The notes under the pieces were generated by a model. That model was not told where the DNA came from. It searched no databases and saw only the letters and a program-made list of their open reading frames with translations. Positions 1 to 7,502 of a DNA stretch of 12,130 nucleotides are shown here, one piece after another. This DNA comes from Alphaproteobacteria bacterium (lineage in GTDB: Bacteria > Pseudomonadota > Alphaproteobacteria > Micavibrionales > UBA1664). Where the stretch lies: positions 1 to 12,130 of the forward strand of contig JAUHXB010000016.1 of assembly GCA_030427215.1 (NCBI GenBank), read 5' to 3'. A program made the translations under genes and the position numbers. The stretch's first letter is position 1. Each line of letters opens with the position of its first letter.

Positions 1-1
1 A

Positions 2-484
2 CGGGATGAGGGATCAAGTGTGGATGTCACAATCGTTTTGGAAAACGATAATTTTCAACCTGATGTGACACAGAAAAATATGATGGCGGAGGAGTATATT
101 CCGGGGCGGGAGCTAACCTGCGCCGTATTGGATGGCAAGGCACAGGCCGTGACGGAAATATGTTCGGCAACCAAATTTTTTGATTACGAGGCAAAATATG
201 CCGATACACGCACGAGCTATGTTTTGCCCGCCGATATTCCAAAAGATATTTATGAACAGGCGATGCAATGGTCCGAAGCCATATATAATGAATTAGGGTG
301 TAAGGGCTTGGCGCGATGTGATTATCGATATGACGATAACCGTGGGCTATTTTTCCTTGAAATTAATACACAACCTGGTTTTACCGCGGAATCAATCGGG
401 CCATCACAATGCGTTTATAACGGCATGTCTTTTGCTGATTTGTGTGCCCATTTGGTTGAAACGGCAGTTGTGAAAAACAAATAA
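2..484 (+). CDS. ddl: D-alanine-D-alanine ligase, C-terminal half (5' end outside window)
   Basis: This is the ATP-grasp ligase that joins two D-alanines in the cytoplasm for the peptidoglycan stem peptide. The frame is open from base 2, so the 160 visible residues are the C-terminal half of a protein usually about 300 aa long; an internal ATG at base 20 is not the start. Visible family motifs are the ATP-loop EGSSV (residues 3-7 of the fragment), the FDYEAKY segment that holds the catalytic-loop Lys/Tyr, GCKGLARCD, and the Mg-binding FLEINTQPG followed by T-A-E-S, whose Ser aligns with the C-terminal catalytic Ser of E. coli DdlB. One oddity is EGSSVD, where the last position is usually Gly. 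The stop lies 2 nt before ftsQ, the normal dcw order. The family call is secure; whether it would be labelled ddlA or ddlB cannot be told, although position next to ftsQ favours ddlB. Confidence 0.94.
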   Translation, partial: RDEGSSVDVTIVLENDNFQPDVTQKNMMAEEYIPGRELTCAVLDGKAQAVTEICSATKFFDYEAKYADTRTSYVLPADIPKDIYEQAMQWSEAIYNELGCKGLARCDYRYDDNRGLFFLEINTQPGFTAESIGPSQCVYNGMSFADLCAHLVETAVVKNK

Positions 485-486
485 AA

Positions 487-1332
487 ATGTCCAGAAAAAA
501 AAACGCACAAAGAAAACCATTTTGGGAGAGAAGCCTTGAGCGTTTTTTGAATATCTTTAAAAAAATGCTCATTCCCGCGCTGGCGATTTGGTTGATTGGG
601 TGGTTATGGTTGGGCGGTGTGTTTCAATCCACGCAAAATATAATGTGGGATGGTTTTGTGTCATGGACCGCCAATCAGGGGTTTGTTGTGAATGACGTGA
701 TTATTGAAGGGCGTCACAAAACCGATTTGGCCGACATTCAATCCGCCCTGAATATCAAAAAAAATGATCCATTATTGGCGATTGATATTGATGATGTTCA
801 ACGCAAGATTAATGATATGGATTGGGTGAAACGGGCCTCAATCACACGCCATCATAACGGTGTGATTATTGTTGAGCTGGTCGAACGCATTCCATTCGTG
901 ATTTGGCGTAGGCCGGGCAGGGCGGATGCGGTGATTGATATGGATGGTGATATTATCGATGTTGCAAACCCAAAAAATTACCAAAATTTGCTTATGATGC
1001 GGGGTGTTAACGCCCAAAATCATATTGTGTCTTTATTGGAAATGATTATGGCTCAACCTGATATTAAGCCCTTTATCACAGGCGTTGAATGGATTGGGGA
1101 TCGGCGTTGGGATGTCATCACAAACACAAAAACACGTATTCATTTACCTCAAAACGACGTTGGATACGCGTTGGCCAGATTGTCAAAGATGCAGATCGAT
1201 ACAAATATTTTAAACCAAGGGTATCAATCTATCGATTTACGCGCACCAGACCGCGTCATCGTTGAGACACCACGTGGAAAAACACAAGAGATTATGAATT
1301 TGTCATCTGCGACCAAAGCAAATATCATTTGA
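487..1332 (+). CDS. ftsQ: Cell division protein FtsQ
   Basis: FtsQ is the bitopic inner-membrane protein that links the cytoplasmic and periplasmic parts of the divisome, with FtsB and FtsL as known partners. The 281-aa product has a basic cytoplasmic N terminus (residues 1-27), one hydrophobic Trp-rich membrane segment (about 28-47), a POTRA domain (about 66-134, with FVVNDVIIEGR and the LLAIDIDDVQRKI segment) and the beta-rich FtsQ domain beginning at VERIPFVIWRR and VIDMDGDIID. Size and order match the family. The ATG at 487 lies 2 nt after the ddl stop and 3 nt separate its TGA from ftsA. No Shine-Dalgarno sequence is visible before it, so translation is probably coupled to ddl. Sequence is poorly conserved in this family, so topology and gene neighbourhood carry much of the call. 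Confidence 0.93.
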   Translation: MSRKKNAQRKPFWERSLERFLNIFKKMLIPALAIWLIGWLWLGGVFQSTQNIMWDGFVSWTANQGFVVNDVIIEGRHKTDLADIQSALNIKKNDPLLAIDIDDVQRKINDMDWVKRASITRHHNGVIIVELVERIPFVIWRRPGRADAVIDMDGDIIDVANPKNYQNLLMMRGVNAQNHIVSLLEMIMAQPDIKPFITGVEWIGDRRWDVITNTKTRIHLPQNDVGYALARLSKMQIDTNILNQGYQSIDLRAPDRVIVETPRGKTQEIMNLSSATKANII

Positions 1333-1335
1333 TTT

Positions 1336-2604
1336 ATGAGTCTTAATAAATACCGCCCCAAAAATTCAATTATTGCCGCCATTGATATCGGATCGTCAAA
1401 AACGGTTTGCCTGATCGCTCGCGTTATTGACGATAAAGGTGGTGTGGACATTATTGGATTTGGGCATGTAGCATCAAAGGGTGTGAAGGCGGGGCTTATT
1501 ATTAATATCACGGACGCCGAACAGTCAGTGAAAGAATCCGTTCACGCCGCGGAGGTTATGGCGGCAAAAATATTCAATGGATATCCATTGCGTGATATCG
1601 TGATGTCCATCCCCTCCCTTTACACCGCGTCCTATCGGTCCAACGTCGCGATTGATATTAAGGGCGAAGAAATTACACAACATCACTTGAATCGCGCCAT
1701 TATATCTTTTGAGAGTCAGATGAACGAGGCGGATCATTCTTTGGTCCATACCATACCTACAAAATATGTTGTGGATGGGCATGATGGCGTTGAAAACCCG
1801 TTGGGGATGCATGCGCAAAAATTAAAATTGGATTTGCACTGTGTGAAGGCCGAAACGGCGGCATTGCAAAATATGATTACTATTGCCGAAAAAAACCATC
1901 TGGATGTAGATTGCCTGTGCGTTGCGCCTTATGCCGCAGGGCTGGCCTCGCTTGTTGAGGATGAACTTAATCTGGGTGCACTTGTCATTGATATGGGTGC
2001 AGGCATCACCAGTTACGCCGTGTTTCATAAGGGCGCGATGATCCATGCGGGCGCCATTCCCGTTGGCGGATCGCATGTGACAAATGATTTAGCGGCAGGC
2101 CTCAATACACCCCTTTATCACGCTGAGCGGTTAAAAGTTTTATATGGGTCATGCGCAAACAGCCTATCAGACAGCAACGAAACAATTGATATTCCAACAT
2201 TGGGCGATGATAATAATTTAAATGATCATCAGGTTCCGCGGGCAACATTGGTCAATATTATCCGCCCAAGGATGGAAGAAATATTTGAACTGATCCGTGG
2301 TGATTTGGATGTGAATGGCATGGATGCCTATGCAGGGGGGCGTGTTATTTTAACCGGGGGTGCAAGTCAACTTAATGGTGTCGAAGATTTGGCGGGTATG
2401 ATGTTGAATAAACAGGTTCGAATAGGTAAGCCAAAAACGGTAAAGGGCTTGCCCGAATTGGCATCGGGTGTTGAATTTGCAAAAACATTGGGGTTAATCA
2501 CCTATGCGTGTGAGCGAATGAACGAACAACCCACCATTGACGATGACAATGCGCAAGACCCTATTCTGGACCGCGCCATGAAATGGTTGAAAGAGAATTG
2601 GTGA
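1336..2604 (+). CDS. ftsA: Cell division protein FtsA
   Basis: FtsA is an actin-family ATPase that anchors FtsZ filaments to the inner membrane and recruits later divisome proteins. The 422-aa protein shows the phosphate-1 motif AAIDIGSSKT (14-23), the family-specific 1C region (roughly 85-170, starting near IVMSIPSLYTASYRS), the phosphate-2 motif VIDMGAGITSY (217-227) and the adenosine motif VILTGGASQLNG (337-348). It ends in an amphipathic segment rich in Trp, Lys and Leu (residues 410-422, LDRAMKWLKENW), which is the expected membrane-targeting helix. The ATG follows the ftsQ stop after 3 nt with no clear ribosome site, again suggesting coupling. Length and motif order are normal. It is separated from ftsZ by an unusually roomy 152-nt gap for this packed cluster. 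Confidence 0.97.
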   Translation: MSLNKYRPKNSIIAAIDIGSSKTVCLIARVIDDKGGVDIIGFGHVASKGVKAGLIINITDAEQSVKESVHAAEVMAAKIFNGYPLRDIVMSIPSLYTASYRSNVAIDIKGEEITQHHLNRAIISFESQMNEADHSLVHTIPTKYVVDGHDGVENPLGMHAQKLKLDLHCVKAETAALQNMITIAEKNHLDVDCLCVAPYAAGLASLVEDELNLGALVIDMGAGITSYAVFHKGAMIHAGAIPVGGSHVTNDLAAGLNTPLYHAERLKVLYGSCANSLSDSNETIDIPTLGDDNNLNDHQVPRATLVNIIRPRMEEIFELIRGDLDVNGMDAYAGGRVILTGGASQLNGVEDLAGMMLNKQVRIGKPKTVKGLPELASGVEFAKTLGLITYACERMNEQPTIDDDNAQDPILDRAMKWLKENW

Positions 2605-2629
2605 AAACCATCTCACCCGTTTGCATTCT

Positions 2630-2666
2630 GAATCCGAACATTATACGATTTTTATATAAGTGATTC
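2630..2666. promoter_or_regulatory. Two GANTC sites (possible CcrM methylation sites) in the ftsA-ftsZ gap
   Basis: GAATC lies at 2630-2634 and GATTC at 2662-2666, both upstream of the best promoter match for ftsZ. GANTC is the target of the cell-cycle methylase CcrM in alphaproteobacteria, and methylation of such sites in promoters affects ftsZ transcription in Caulobacter through GcrA. The sites are seen directly; any role here is inference. GANTC also occurs inside genes of this window (for example near 387 and 1711), and about 0.6 sites would be expected by chance in this gap. Confidence 0.35.
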
Positions 2667-2695
2667 GTTTGTCTATTTGGTTTTCACGCCAACTC

Positions 2696-2723
2696 TTGCG
2701 AAAATACTTCAAATAATTATGAT
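2696..2723 (+). promoter_or_regulatory. Candidate ftsZ promoter
   Basis: TTGCGA (2696-2701), a 16-nt spacer and TATGAT (2718-2723) match the sigma-70-type consensus at 4/6 and 5/6 positions. This would start transcription near 2730 and give a leader of about 27 nt. It sits in the 152-nt space between ftsA and ftsZ, where an extra promoter for the highly expressed ftsZ is common. A weaker alternative is TTGCAT (2621-2626) with TACGAT (2644-2649). Confidence 0.4.
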
Positions 2724-2756
2724 AACTATCTGATAAGATTGAGGGAATTACGATCA

Positions 2757-4481
2757 ATGCATTCAAGTAACAAAACCATTCAAGGGCCATTCACTCCAAA
2801 AATAACCGTTGTCGGTGTTGGGGGTGCTGGTGGAAATGCCGTGAATAATATGATTGCATCGCATCTTGATGGTGTGAATTTTCTTGTTTGTAATACAGAT
2901 GCTCAGGCATTGGAAAATTCTCTGTCATCTGAAAAAATCCAACTGGGTACAGATTCAACGGGTGGTTTGGGCGCAGGTGCAAGACCAGAAATCGGACGCA
3001 CCGCCGCCGAAGAAACATTAGACGATGTTATGTCCCAATTGGGCGATCAAAATATGGTGTTCATCACCGCTGGAATGGGTGGAGGAACAGGAACAGGTGC
3101 GGCCCCAGTCATCGCACAGGCTTGTAAAGAGCAAGGCATTTTAACCGTTGGTGTTGTTACAAAACCATTTCAATTCGAAGGTGCACAACGCATGCGTTTG
3201 GCAGAGGCAGGAATTGATGAGCTGGCCCAATATGTTGATACATTAATTGTTATTCCAAACCAAAATTTATTCCGAATTGCCAATGAAAAAACAACATTTG
3301 CCGATGCCTTTAAATTGGCAGATAACGTTTTACAATCTGGTGTTCGTGGTGTGACTGACCTTATGGTTGTTCCGGGTATGATCAATCTTGATTTTGCTGA
3401 TGTTCGTTCAGCCACATCTGAAATGGGTAAGGCGATGATGGGAACAGGCGAAGCCACGGGCGAGCGTCGCGCAATTGAGGCGGCTGAACAGGCCATCAAT
3501 AATCCATTGTTGGACGATGTCTCAATGAAGGGCGCACGCAGTGTGATTATTAATATTGCAGGTGGGCACGACCTGACATTGTTCGAAATTGAGGAAGCTA
3601 GTAACCGCATCACGGATGAGGTTGACCCTAATGCCACAATTATTTTTGGATCAACATTTGACGATTCATTGGAAGGGTCAATGCGTGTAACCGTTGTTGC
3701 AACGGGGATAGAGGCGGAAATAAACCGTCGTGTGGCAACGCGCCCAATCCGTGCAACAAACACAAATGCACAACCTCAAAAAATTGAAACGAACACAGAT
3801 GATGTGGTTAAGGATAGTTTTGCAACACGTTATCCAGAACCGTCCCGCGTTGGTCAAACAATGGCCGCAATCTCGACGAGCACAACAGAAGCAGCACCAC
3901 ACACACCGCAGGTTTTTGAAATGGCAAGTGTTGCAATTGAAGAACAACAATCCGCAGTGGCATCATTGAATGAAGTGGCGCAGCCAGTTGATACAGTCGA
4001 GGCAACAGGTACAATTGAAACAAATTTCGTTACGGATGGAAATGCTGTTCGTAAAGTTGAGGTGCAACATCAACAACCGCAAACAAGATCATATAATAAT
4101 TCGGTTATTCCGCCTCACGCCCCTGCAAAAAATGAAACGAAGCAGGAAAGCTCCTTAACTTTAAATCCGCCTGTGATGCGTCAAGTTCAAGTTGAGGAAA
4201 AGAAAACTCCGTCATTATTTGAACGCATTACAGGTCGCCGTCGTGACACAGAAATAGAAGATGACCAAAGTGATACAACAACAACTTCATCGTCTGGATC
4301 AACTGGCATGCCTAACGGATTGAGCGTAGAGAGAAAAACAGTTGCAACACAATATGAAACGCCAACCACTCAAGGAGAGCAGGGTATGTTGAATATTGAG
4401 GCACCAAAGGTTCAGGCGAAATCGAATGTCAATGCGGATGATTTAGAAATTCCAGCGTTCTTAAGGCGTCAAATTTCATAA
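2757..4481 (+). CDS. ftsZ: Cell division protein FtsZ
   Basis: FtsZ is the tubulin-like GTPase that polymerises into the Z ring at the division site. The 574-aa product has the N-terminal glycine-rich nucleotide loop [12 protein letters not shown] (19-30), the tubulin signature GGGTGTG (108-114), [10 protein letters not shown] and the catalytic T7 loop NLDFADVR (210-217). The globular part ends near residue 320. A long Gln/Thr-rich linker (about 320-560) follows, and then the conserved C-terminal peptide [12 protein letters not shown], which binds FtsA and other partners. I chose the ATG at 2757 because GAGGGA (2741-2746) lies 10 nt upstream; an in-frame TTG at 2739 would add six residues ahead of that site and is less likely. 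The 3' end overlaps the convergent NUDIX gene by 13 nt. No lpxC follows, unlike many dcw clusters. Confidence 0.98.
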   Translation: MHSSNKTIQGPFTPKITVVGVGGAGGNAVNNMIASHLDGVNFLVCNTDAQALENSLSSEKIQLGTDSTGGLGAGARPEIGRTAAEETLDDVMSQLGDQNMVFITAGMGGGTGTGAAPVIAQACKEQGILTVGVVTKPFQFEGAQRMRLAEAGIDELAQYVDTLIVIPNQNLFRIANEKTTFADAFKLADNVLQSGVRGVTDLMVVPGMINLDFADVRSATSEMGKAMMGTGEATGERRAIEAAEQAINNPLLDDVSMKGARSVIINIAGGHDLTLFEIEEASNRITDEVDPNATIIFGSTFDDSLEGSMRVTVVATGIEAEINRRVATRPIRATNTNAQPQKIETNTDDVVKDSFATRYPEPSRVGQTMAAISTSTTEAAPHTPQVFEMASVAIEEQQSAVASLNEVAQPVDTVEATGTIETNFVTDGNAVRKVEVQHQQPQTRSYNNSVIPPHAPAKNETKQESSLTLNPPVMRQVQVEEKKTPSLFERITGRRRDTEIEDDQSDTTTTSSSGSTGMPNGLSVERKTVATQYETPTTQGEQGMLNIEAPKVQAKSNVNADDLEIPAFLRRQIS

Positions 4482-5077
4482 GTCTTTTTAATAAACCGGC
4501 TCAGGCTGCTATCTGATACATTCAATGCATCTTCAATTGTCATCCATTGAAGAGAATTTGATTCATCACTTAATACTGGATTTTGATCACCTGTCATTTG
4601 CATGACATATCGAATATCAAAATGTGCGTGCGTGGGCTCGCCCTTTTTATCATTGGCGGGAATATCATGAATATCAATATCAATGATATGTGATGAGACA
4701 GGTTTAAATGCCGTGATTCCGCTTTCTTCCATCGTTTCGCGGATGGCAACGGCCAAAACATTTTCTTCCCCATCGCAATGCCCACCAAAATTCAACCATT
4801 TATTCAATGATTTATGATGATTCATTAATATTTGATCGCCGTCTTTATTCAATAATATTGTCGATGCCGTAATATGTCCTGGATCAAAATGATCACGGTA
4901 AAAACACCTATTCGATTTCAGCAAATCTAAAAACTGCGGGATGAATGATTTCTCATCATCGGTTGTGTTGTAGTGATTGAGTTCTTCGATTAAATTTTGA
5001 CGCCCTTGGATTGCCGCGGTCGCTTTGCTCCCTCGCAATGACGCTATATTATTTCCCTCTTTTTGCATTCCATTCAT
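4469..5077 (-). CDS. NUDIX hydrolase, N terminus altered by an embedded repeat
   Basis: This protein belongs to the NUDIX family, which hydrolyses nucleoside diphosphates linked to another moiety; the substrate cannot be told. Counted from the in-frame TTG at 5104, the Nudix box runs from G108 to I130 and matches G-x5-E-x7-R-E-x-x-E-E-x-G-hydrophobic completely, so the metal site is intact. The conserved-looking part begins around LIEELNHYN and continues through [10 protein letters not shown]. The start is uncertain: TTG 5104, ATG 5077 and ATG 5068 all lie inside the end of rarA, and none has a convincing ribosome site. I give the longest ATG form. A 36-nt dispersed-type repeat supplies about 12 residues, including [12 protein letters not shown]. 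It is the last gene of the cysteine desulfurase-rarA operon and overlaps the ftsZ end by 13 nt. Function as a NUDIX enzyme is firm; the start is not. Confidence 0.88.
   Translation of the reverse strand: MNGMQKEGNNIASLRGSKATAAIQGRQNLIEELNHYNTTDDEKSFIPQFLDLLKSNRCFYRDHFDPGHITASTILLNKDGDQILMNHHKSLNKWLNFGGHCDGEENVLAVAIRETMEESGITAFKPVSSHIIDIDIHDIPANDKKGEPTHAHFDIRYVMQMTGDQNPVLSDESNSLQWMTIEDALNVSDSSLSRFIKKTYEI
5008..5043 (-). repeat. Dispersed palindromic repeat (CGTCATTGCGAG...GCAATCC type) read in frame
   Basis: On the - strand these 36 nt begin CGTCATTGCGAGGGAGC and end CCGCGGCAATCC. The outer arms ATTGC and GCAAT pair, with a GC-rich imperfect interior. From general knowledge, repeats of this form occur in many copies in diverse bacteria and give translations of the SLRGSxATxAIQ type when they fall inside frames. 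Here the element begins 6 nt after the rarA stop and is open in the NUDIX frame. Only one copy is present in this window, so copy number in the genome cannot be judged. Confidence 0.75.
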
Positions 5078-6338
5078 CCAGTCGGTCTTTAATTCCTTTT
5101 TCAAATCCGTTGCCTTTAGGGTTATAAAATATCTCTCGCTTTAAATCATCAGGGAAATAATTTTGTCCTGAAAAACCGCCTTCAACATCATGGTCATATT
5201 GATATCCTGCGCCGTACCCCTGATCTTTCATCATGGATGTTGGTGCATTCAAAATATGTTTGGGTGGCATGTGGGATCCGTTATCTTTGGCATGTTTGCG
5301 CGCCGCCTTATAGGCCGTGTAAACCGCGTTGGATTTTGGTGCGGTGGCCAAAAAAACTAATGCCTGGGCAATGGCCAATTCGCCTTCGGGTGACCCCAGT
5401 CGTTCATATGTCTCCCACGCGGCGGTGCATAATGACAATGCTTGAGGGCTGGCCAATCCAATATCTTCAACTGCCATGCGGGTGATGCGTCTTGCCAAAA
5501 ATTTCGGGTCTTCGCCCCCTTCCAACATACGCGCAAACCAATAGAGCGCGGCATCCGGATCAGACCCGCGCACAGATTTATGCAGGGCGGATATTAAATT
5601 ATAATGATTTTCATCACCCTTATCGTAATGGGCGGCACGACGTGAAATGAGTGCGGTTAATGTATCGGTGTTAATATCCTTATCTGGATTTATGGCCTGA
5701 ATTTGCTCAACCATATTCAACAGATATCGTCCATCACCATCCGCCATGGCTTTTAGTGATTGACGCGCCTCATGGGTGATAGGTAGAGAAGTTGTTTCTT
5801 GTTCAACTGCTTGTAATAAATTTTCTAATGCCTGATCATCCAACCGATTGAGAATAAAAACGGATGCACGAGATAATAATGCCGCATTCAATTCAAATGA
5901 CGGGTTTTCGGTTGTCGCCCCAATCAACAAAATTGTGCCATCTTCGACCAATGGCAAAAACGCGTCTTGCTGTGATTTATTAAACCGATGAATTTCATCA
6001 ATAAATAACAATGTTTTGCGTCCGTCTTTTGCGCGTGCGCGCGCCGCATCAAAAACCTTTCGTAAATCGCCAACACCACTAAAAATCGCGGATAGGGATT
6101 CAAAATCCATGTTTGAATTTTCGGCTAATATCCGCGCCAATGTGGTTTTACCGCATCCGGGTGGCCCCCATAAAATCATCGATTGTAATGTTCCACCCTC
6201 AACCATTTTACGGATGGGCGCGCCCACGCCAACCAAATGATCCTGCCCAGTAATATCATCTAATGTTTGCGGACGCATCCGTTCCGCAAGTGGTTTTAAA
6301 TGGTCAGATTGATCTTTAAAAAGGGCGTTTTGAGTCAT
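5049..6338 (-). CDS. rarA: Replication-associated recombination protein RarA (MgsA), AAA+ ATPase
   Basis: RarA/MgsA is a clamp-loader-like AAA+ ATPase that acts at stalled replication forks; it is related to eukaryotic WRNIP1/Mgs1. The 429-aa protein has the N-terminal LAERMRPQTLDDITGQDHLVG segment (about 17-37), Walker A GPPGCGKTT (58-66), Walker B LLFIDEIHRF (110-119), sensor-1 IGATTENPSFELN (139-151) with a following arginine-rich LLSRAS, and the characteristic tetramerisation/C-terminal half (ARRITRMAVEDIGLA, PPKHILNAPTSMMK, YQYDHDVEGGFSGQNYFPDDL). Length is typical. The ATG has GAGGG 6-7 nt upstream, inside the last codons of the cysteine desulfurase gene, and only 3 nt separate the two genes. 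Its stop is followed almost at once by the embedded repeat and the NUDIX frame, so the three genes are very likely co-transcribed. Confidence 0.97.
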   Translation of the reverse strand: MTQNALFKDQSDHLKPLAERMRPQTLDDITGQDHLVGVGAPIRKMVEGGTLQSMILWGPPGCGKTTLARILAENSNMDFESLSAIFSGVGDLRKVFDAARARAKDGRKTLLFIDEIHRFNKSQQDAFLPLVEDGTILLIGATTENPSFELNAALLSRASVFILNRLDDQALENLLQAVEQETTSLPITHEARQSLKAMADGDGRYLLNMVEQIQAINPDKDINTDTLTALISRRAAHYDKGDENHYNLISALHKSVRGSDPDAALYWFARMLEGGEDPKFLARRITRMAVEDIGLASPQALSLCTAAWETYERLGSPEGELAIAQALVFLATAPKSNAVYTAYKAARKHAKDNGSHMPPKHILNAPTSMMKDQGYGAGYQYDHDVEGGFSGQNYFPDDLKREIFYNPKGNGFEKGIKDRLDEWNAKRGK

Positions 6339-6341
6339 TAT

Positions 6342-7439
6342 TCACCCTCGTAATCGATTGATGATTTTGGTGTAGGATTCAATAAATCCATTCGCATCAT
6401 CACGGGTTGTGTTCCATCCCATTGAAATGCGGAGTGTTGCAAGCGCATAATCATCCGATAATCCCATTGCGGTTAAAACATGCGATGGTTTTGCAACGCC
6501 ACTGGAACAGGCAGACCCTTGTGAAACACATATTTGATCCAAATCCAAATTCATCATTTGAACCGTGTTCGTCACATCAGGGCAGGTGAGGGATATCGTG
6601 TTGCCGACACGGGGCGCGTTTTGCCCATTCACAAATGTTTCAGGGACAGATTGCGTAATGCGCGATTCAATTTCATCCCGCCACGTTGCCAATTCATCAT
6701 ATCGATCCATATTTTTGACGGCCAATTCTGCGGCTAACCCCATGCCTGCAATACCTGCAACATTTGATGTTCCCGCGCGTTGACGTTTTTCTTGTTTTCC
6801 GCCAACCAACAAAGGCCGTATTGGTTTTTGCGCGGCGAACACAAAACATCCCACTCCTTGAGGGCCACCAATTTTATGCGCGGAAAAGGACATGTAATCC
6901 GCGCCAATATCTTTAAAATCTACGGAGAGTTTGCCTAATGCTTGCACCGCATCAATATGGATTAAACACCCATGATCATGCGCAATTTTCACCGCATCTT
7001 TAACAGGTTGAATAACACCCGTTTCATTATTCACCATCATGATATTAATCAATGCAGGTTTTGGATCGCGTTTCACCATATCTTCCAACGCGTTTAAATC
7101 AACGATACCATTGGATGTTACAGGGATGATTTCCATTTCGGCGTGGCCGCAATCCAATATGGCGGCATGTTCAATAGCGGATGATAAAATTCTCTCGCCC
7201 TTGAATGTTTTTAAAATGGTATTCATTGATTCGGTTGCGCAGGATGTGAAAATCACTTGCGCAGGGCGCGTGTTGACCGCCGCCGCCATTTGATCGCGGG
7301 CGCGTTCGATATGCATGCTGGCCTTTTGTCCCGCCTTATGCGTGGATGATCCGTTCCCTGTTTCACCCATGATGAATGTCACAAGGTCTATGACTTCTGG
7401 GCGGATCGTTGTCGTGGCGTTATGGTCAAGGTAAATCAT
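6342..7439 (-). CDS. Cysteine desulfurase (class V aminotransferase, NifS/IscS-like)
   Basis: This PLP enzyme removes sulfur from L-cysteine to give alanine and an enzyme-bound persulfide, used for Fe-S clusters, tRNA thiolation or related pathways. The 365-aa protein starts with the family hallmark MIYLDHNATTT. It shows SAIEHAAIL with the PLP-stacking His (91), HIDAVQALGK with the cofactor Asp (163), SAHKIGGPQGVG with the PLP Lys (189), and SQGSACSSG with the catalytic Cys at 311. I chose the ATG at 7439 because homology begins exactly there; an in-frame ATG at 7493 adds 18 residues with no family resemblance. No iscU, iscA or other Fe-S gene is adjacent, so the sulfur acceptor is unknown and I do not assign iscS or nifS. 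It leads the operon with rarA and the NUDIX gene. No Shine-Dalgarno is visible; the transcript may be leaderless. Confidence 0.93.
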   Translation of the reverse strand: MIYLDHNATTTIRPEVIDLVTFIMGETGNGSSTHKAGQKASMHIERARDQMAAAVNTRPAQVIFTSCATESMNTILKTFKGERILSSAIEHAAILDCGHAEMEIIPVTSNGIVDLNALEDMVKRDPKPALINIMMVNNETGVIQPVKDAVKIAHDHGCLIHIDAVQALGKLSVDFKDIGADYMSFSAHKIGGPQGVGCFVFAAQKPIRPLLVGGKQEKRQRAGTSNVAGIAGMGLAAELAVKNMDRYDELATWRDEIESRITQSVPETFVNGQNAPRVGNTISLTCPDVTNTVQMMNLDLDQICVSQGSACSSGVAKPSHVLTAMGLSDDYALATLRISMGWNTTRDDANGFIESYTKIINRLRG

Positions 7440-7445
7440 AAGGTT

Positions 7446-7474
7446 AAGATAGCCATAGAAAGATGTTTTTACAA
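7446..7474 (-). promoter_or_regulatory. Candidate promoter of the cysteine desulfurase-rarA-NUDIX operon
   Basis: On the - strand TTGTAA (7474-7469), a 17-nt spacer and TATCTT (7451-7446) resemble sigma-70 boxes at 4/6 each. Six nucleotides separate the -10 box from the ATG at 7439, so transcription would begin at the start codon itself. The absence of a ribosome site before this ATG fits a leaderless mRNA. The -35 box overlaps that of the divergent promoter. Confidence 0.4.
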
Positions 7475-7496
7475 CCACACATGAATTCACCATAAT
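7468..7496 (+). promoter_or_regulatory. Candidate promoter of the TraX-family gene
   Basis: TTTACA (7468-7473), a 17-nt spacer and CATAAT (7491-7496) each match the sigma-70 consensus at 5/6 positions, which is the best promoter match in the window. Six nucleotides follow before the ATG at 7503, so the predicted start site falls on the start codon and the mRNA would be leaderless. Only a poor AAG lies upstream of the ATG as a possible ribosome site. Confidence 0.5.
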
Positions 7497-7502
7497 TTAA
7501 GA

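Noticed and set aside
2739..2756. A TTG start for ftsZ six codons upstream
   Set aside because: The good ribosome site GAGGGA lies downstream of this TTG and fits the ATG at 2757.
3170..3763. A 197-codon open frame antisense to ftsZ
   Set aside because: It lies wholly within the conserved GTPase coding region of ftsZ, has Ser/Ile/Arg-rich composition typical of a complement shadow, and resembles no family.
3730..4158. Two + strand frames of 79 and 62 codons in the ftsZ linker
   Set aside because: They are Gln/His-rich readings of the repetitive CAA-rich linker in another frame, and ftsZ itself is intact through this stretch.
4481..4520. A possible terminator at the ftsZ-NUDIX junction
   Set aside because: There is a short T run after the ftsZ stop but no stable GC-rich stem before it on either strand.
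7436..7448. TTAACC on the - strand near the cysteine desulfurase start as a CtrA site
   Set aside because: The second half-site of TTAA-N7-TTAA is absent, and a single half-site is expected by chance in AT-rich DNA.
7440..7493. An 18-residue N-terminal extension of the cysteine desulfurase from ATG 7493
   Set aside because: Family homology starts exactly at MIYLDHNATT (ATG 7439), and the extension would run through the promoter boxes.
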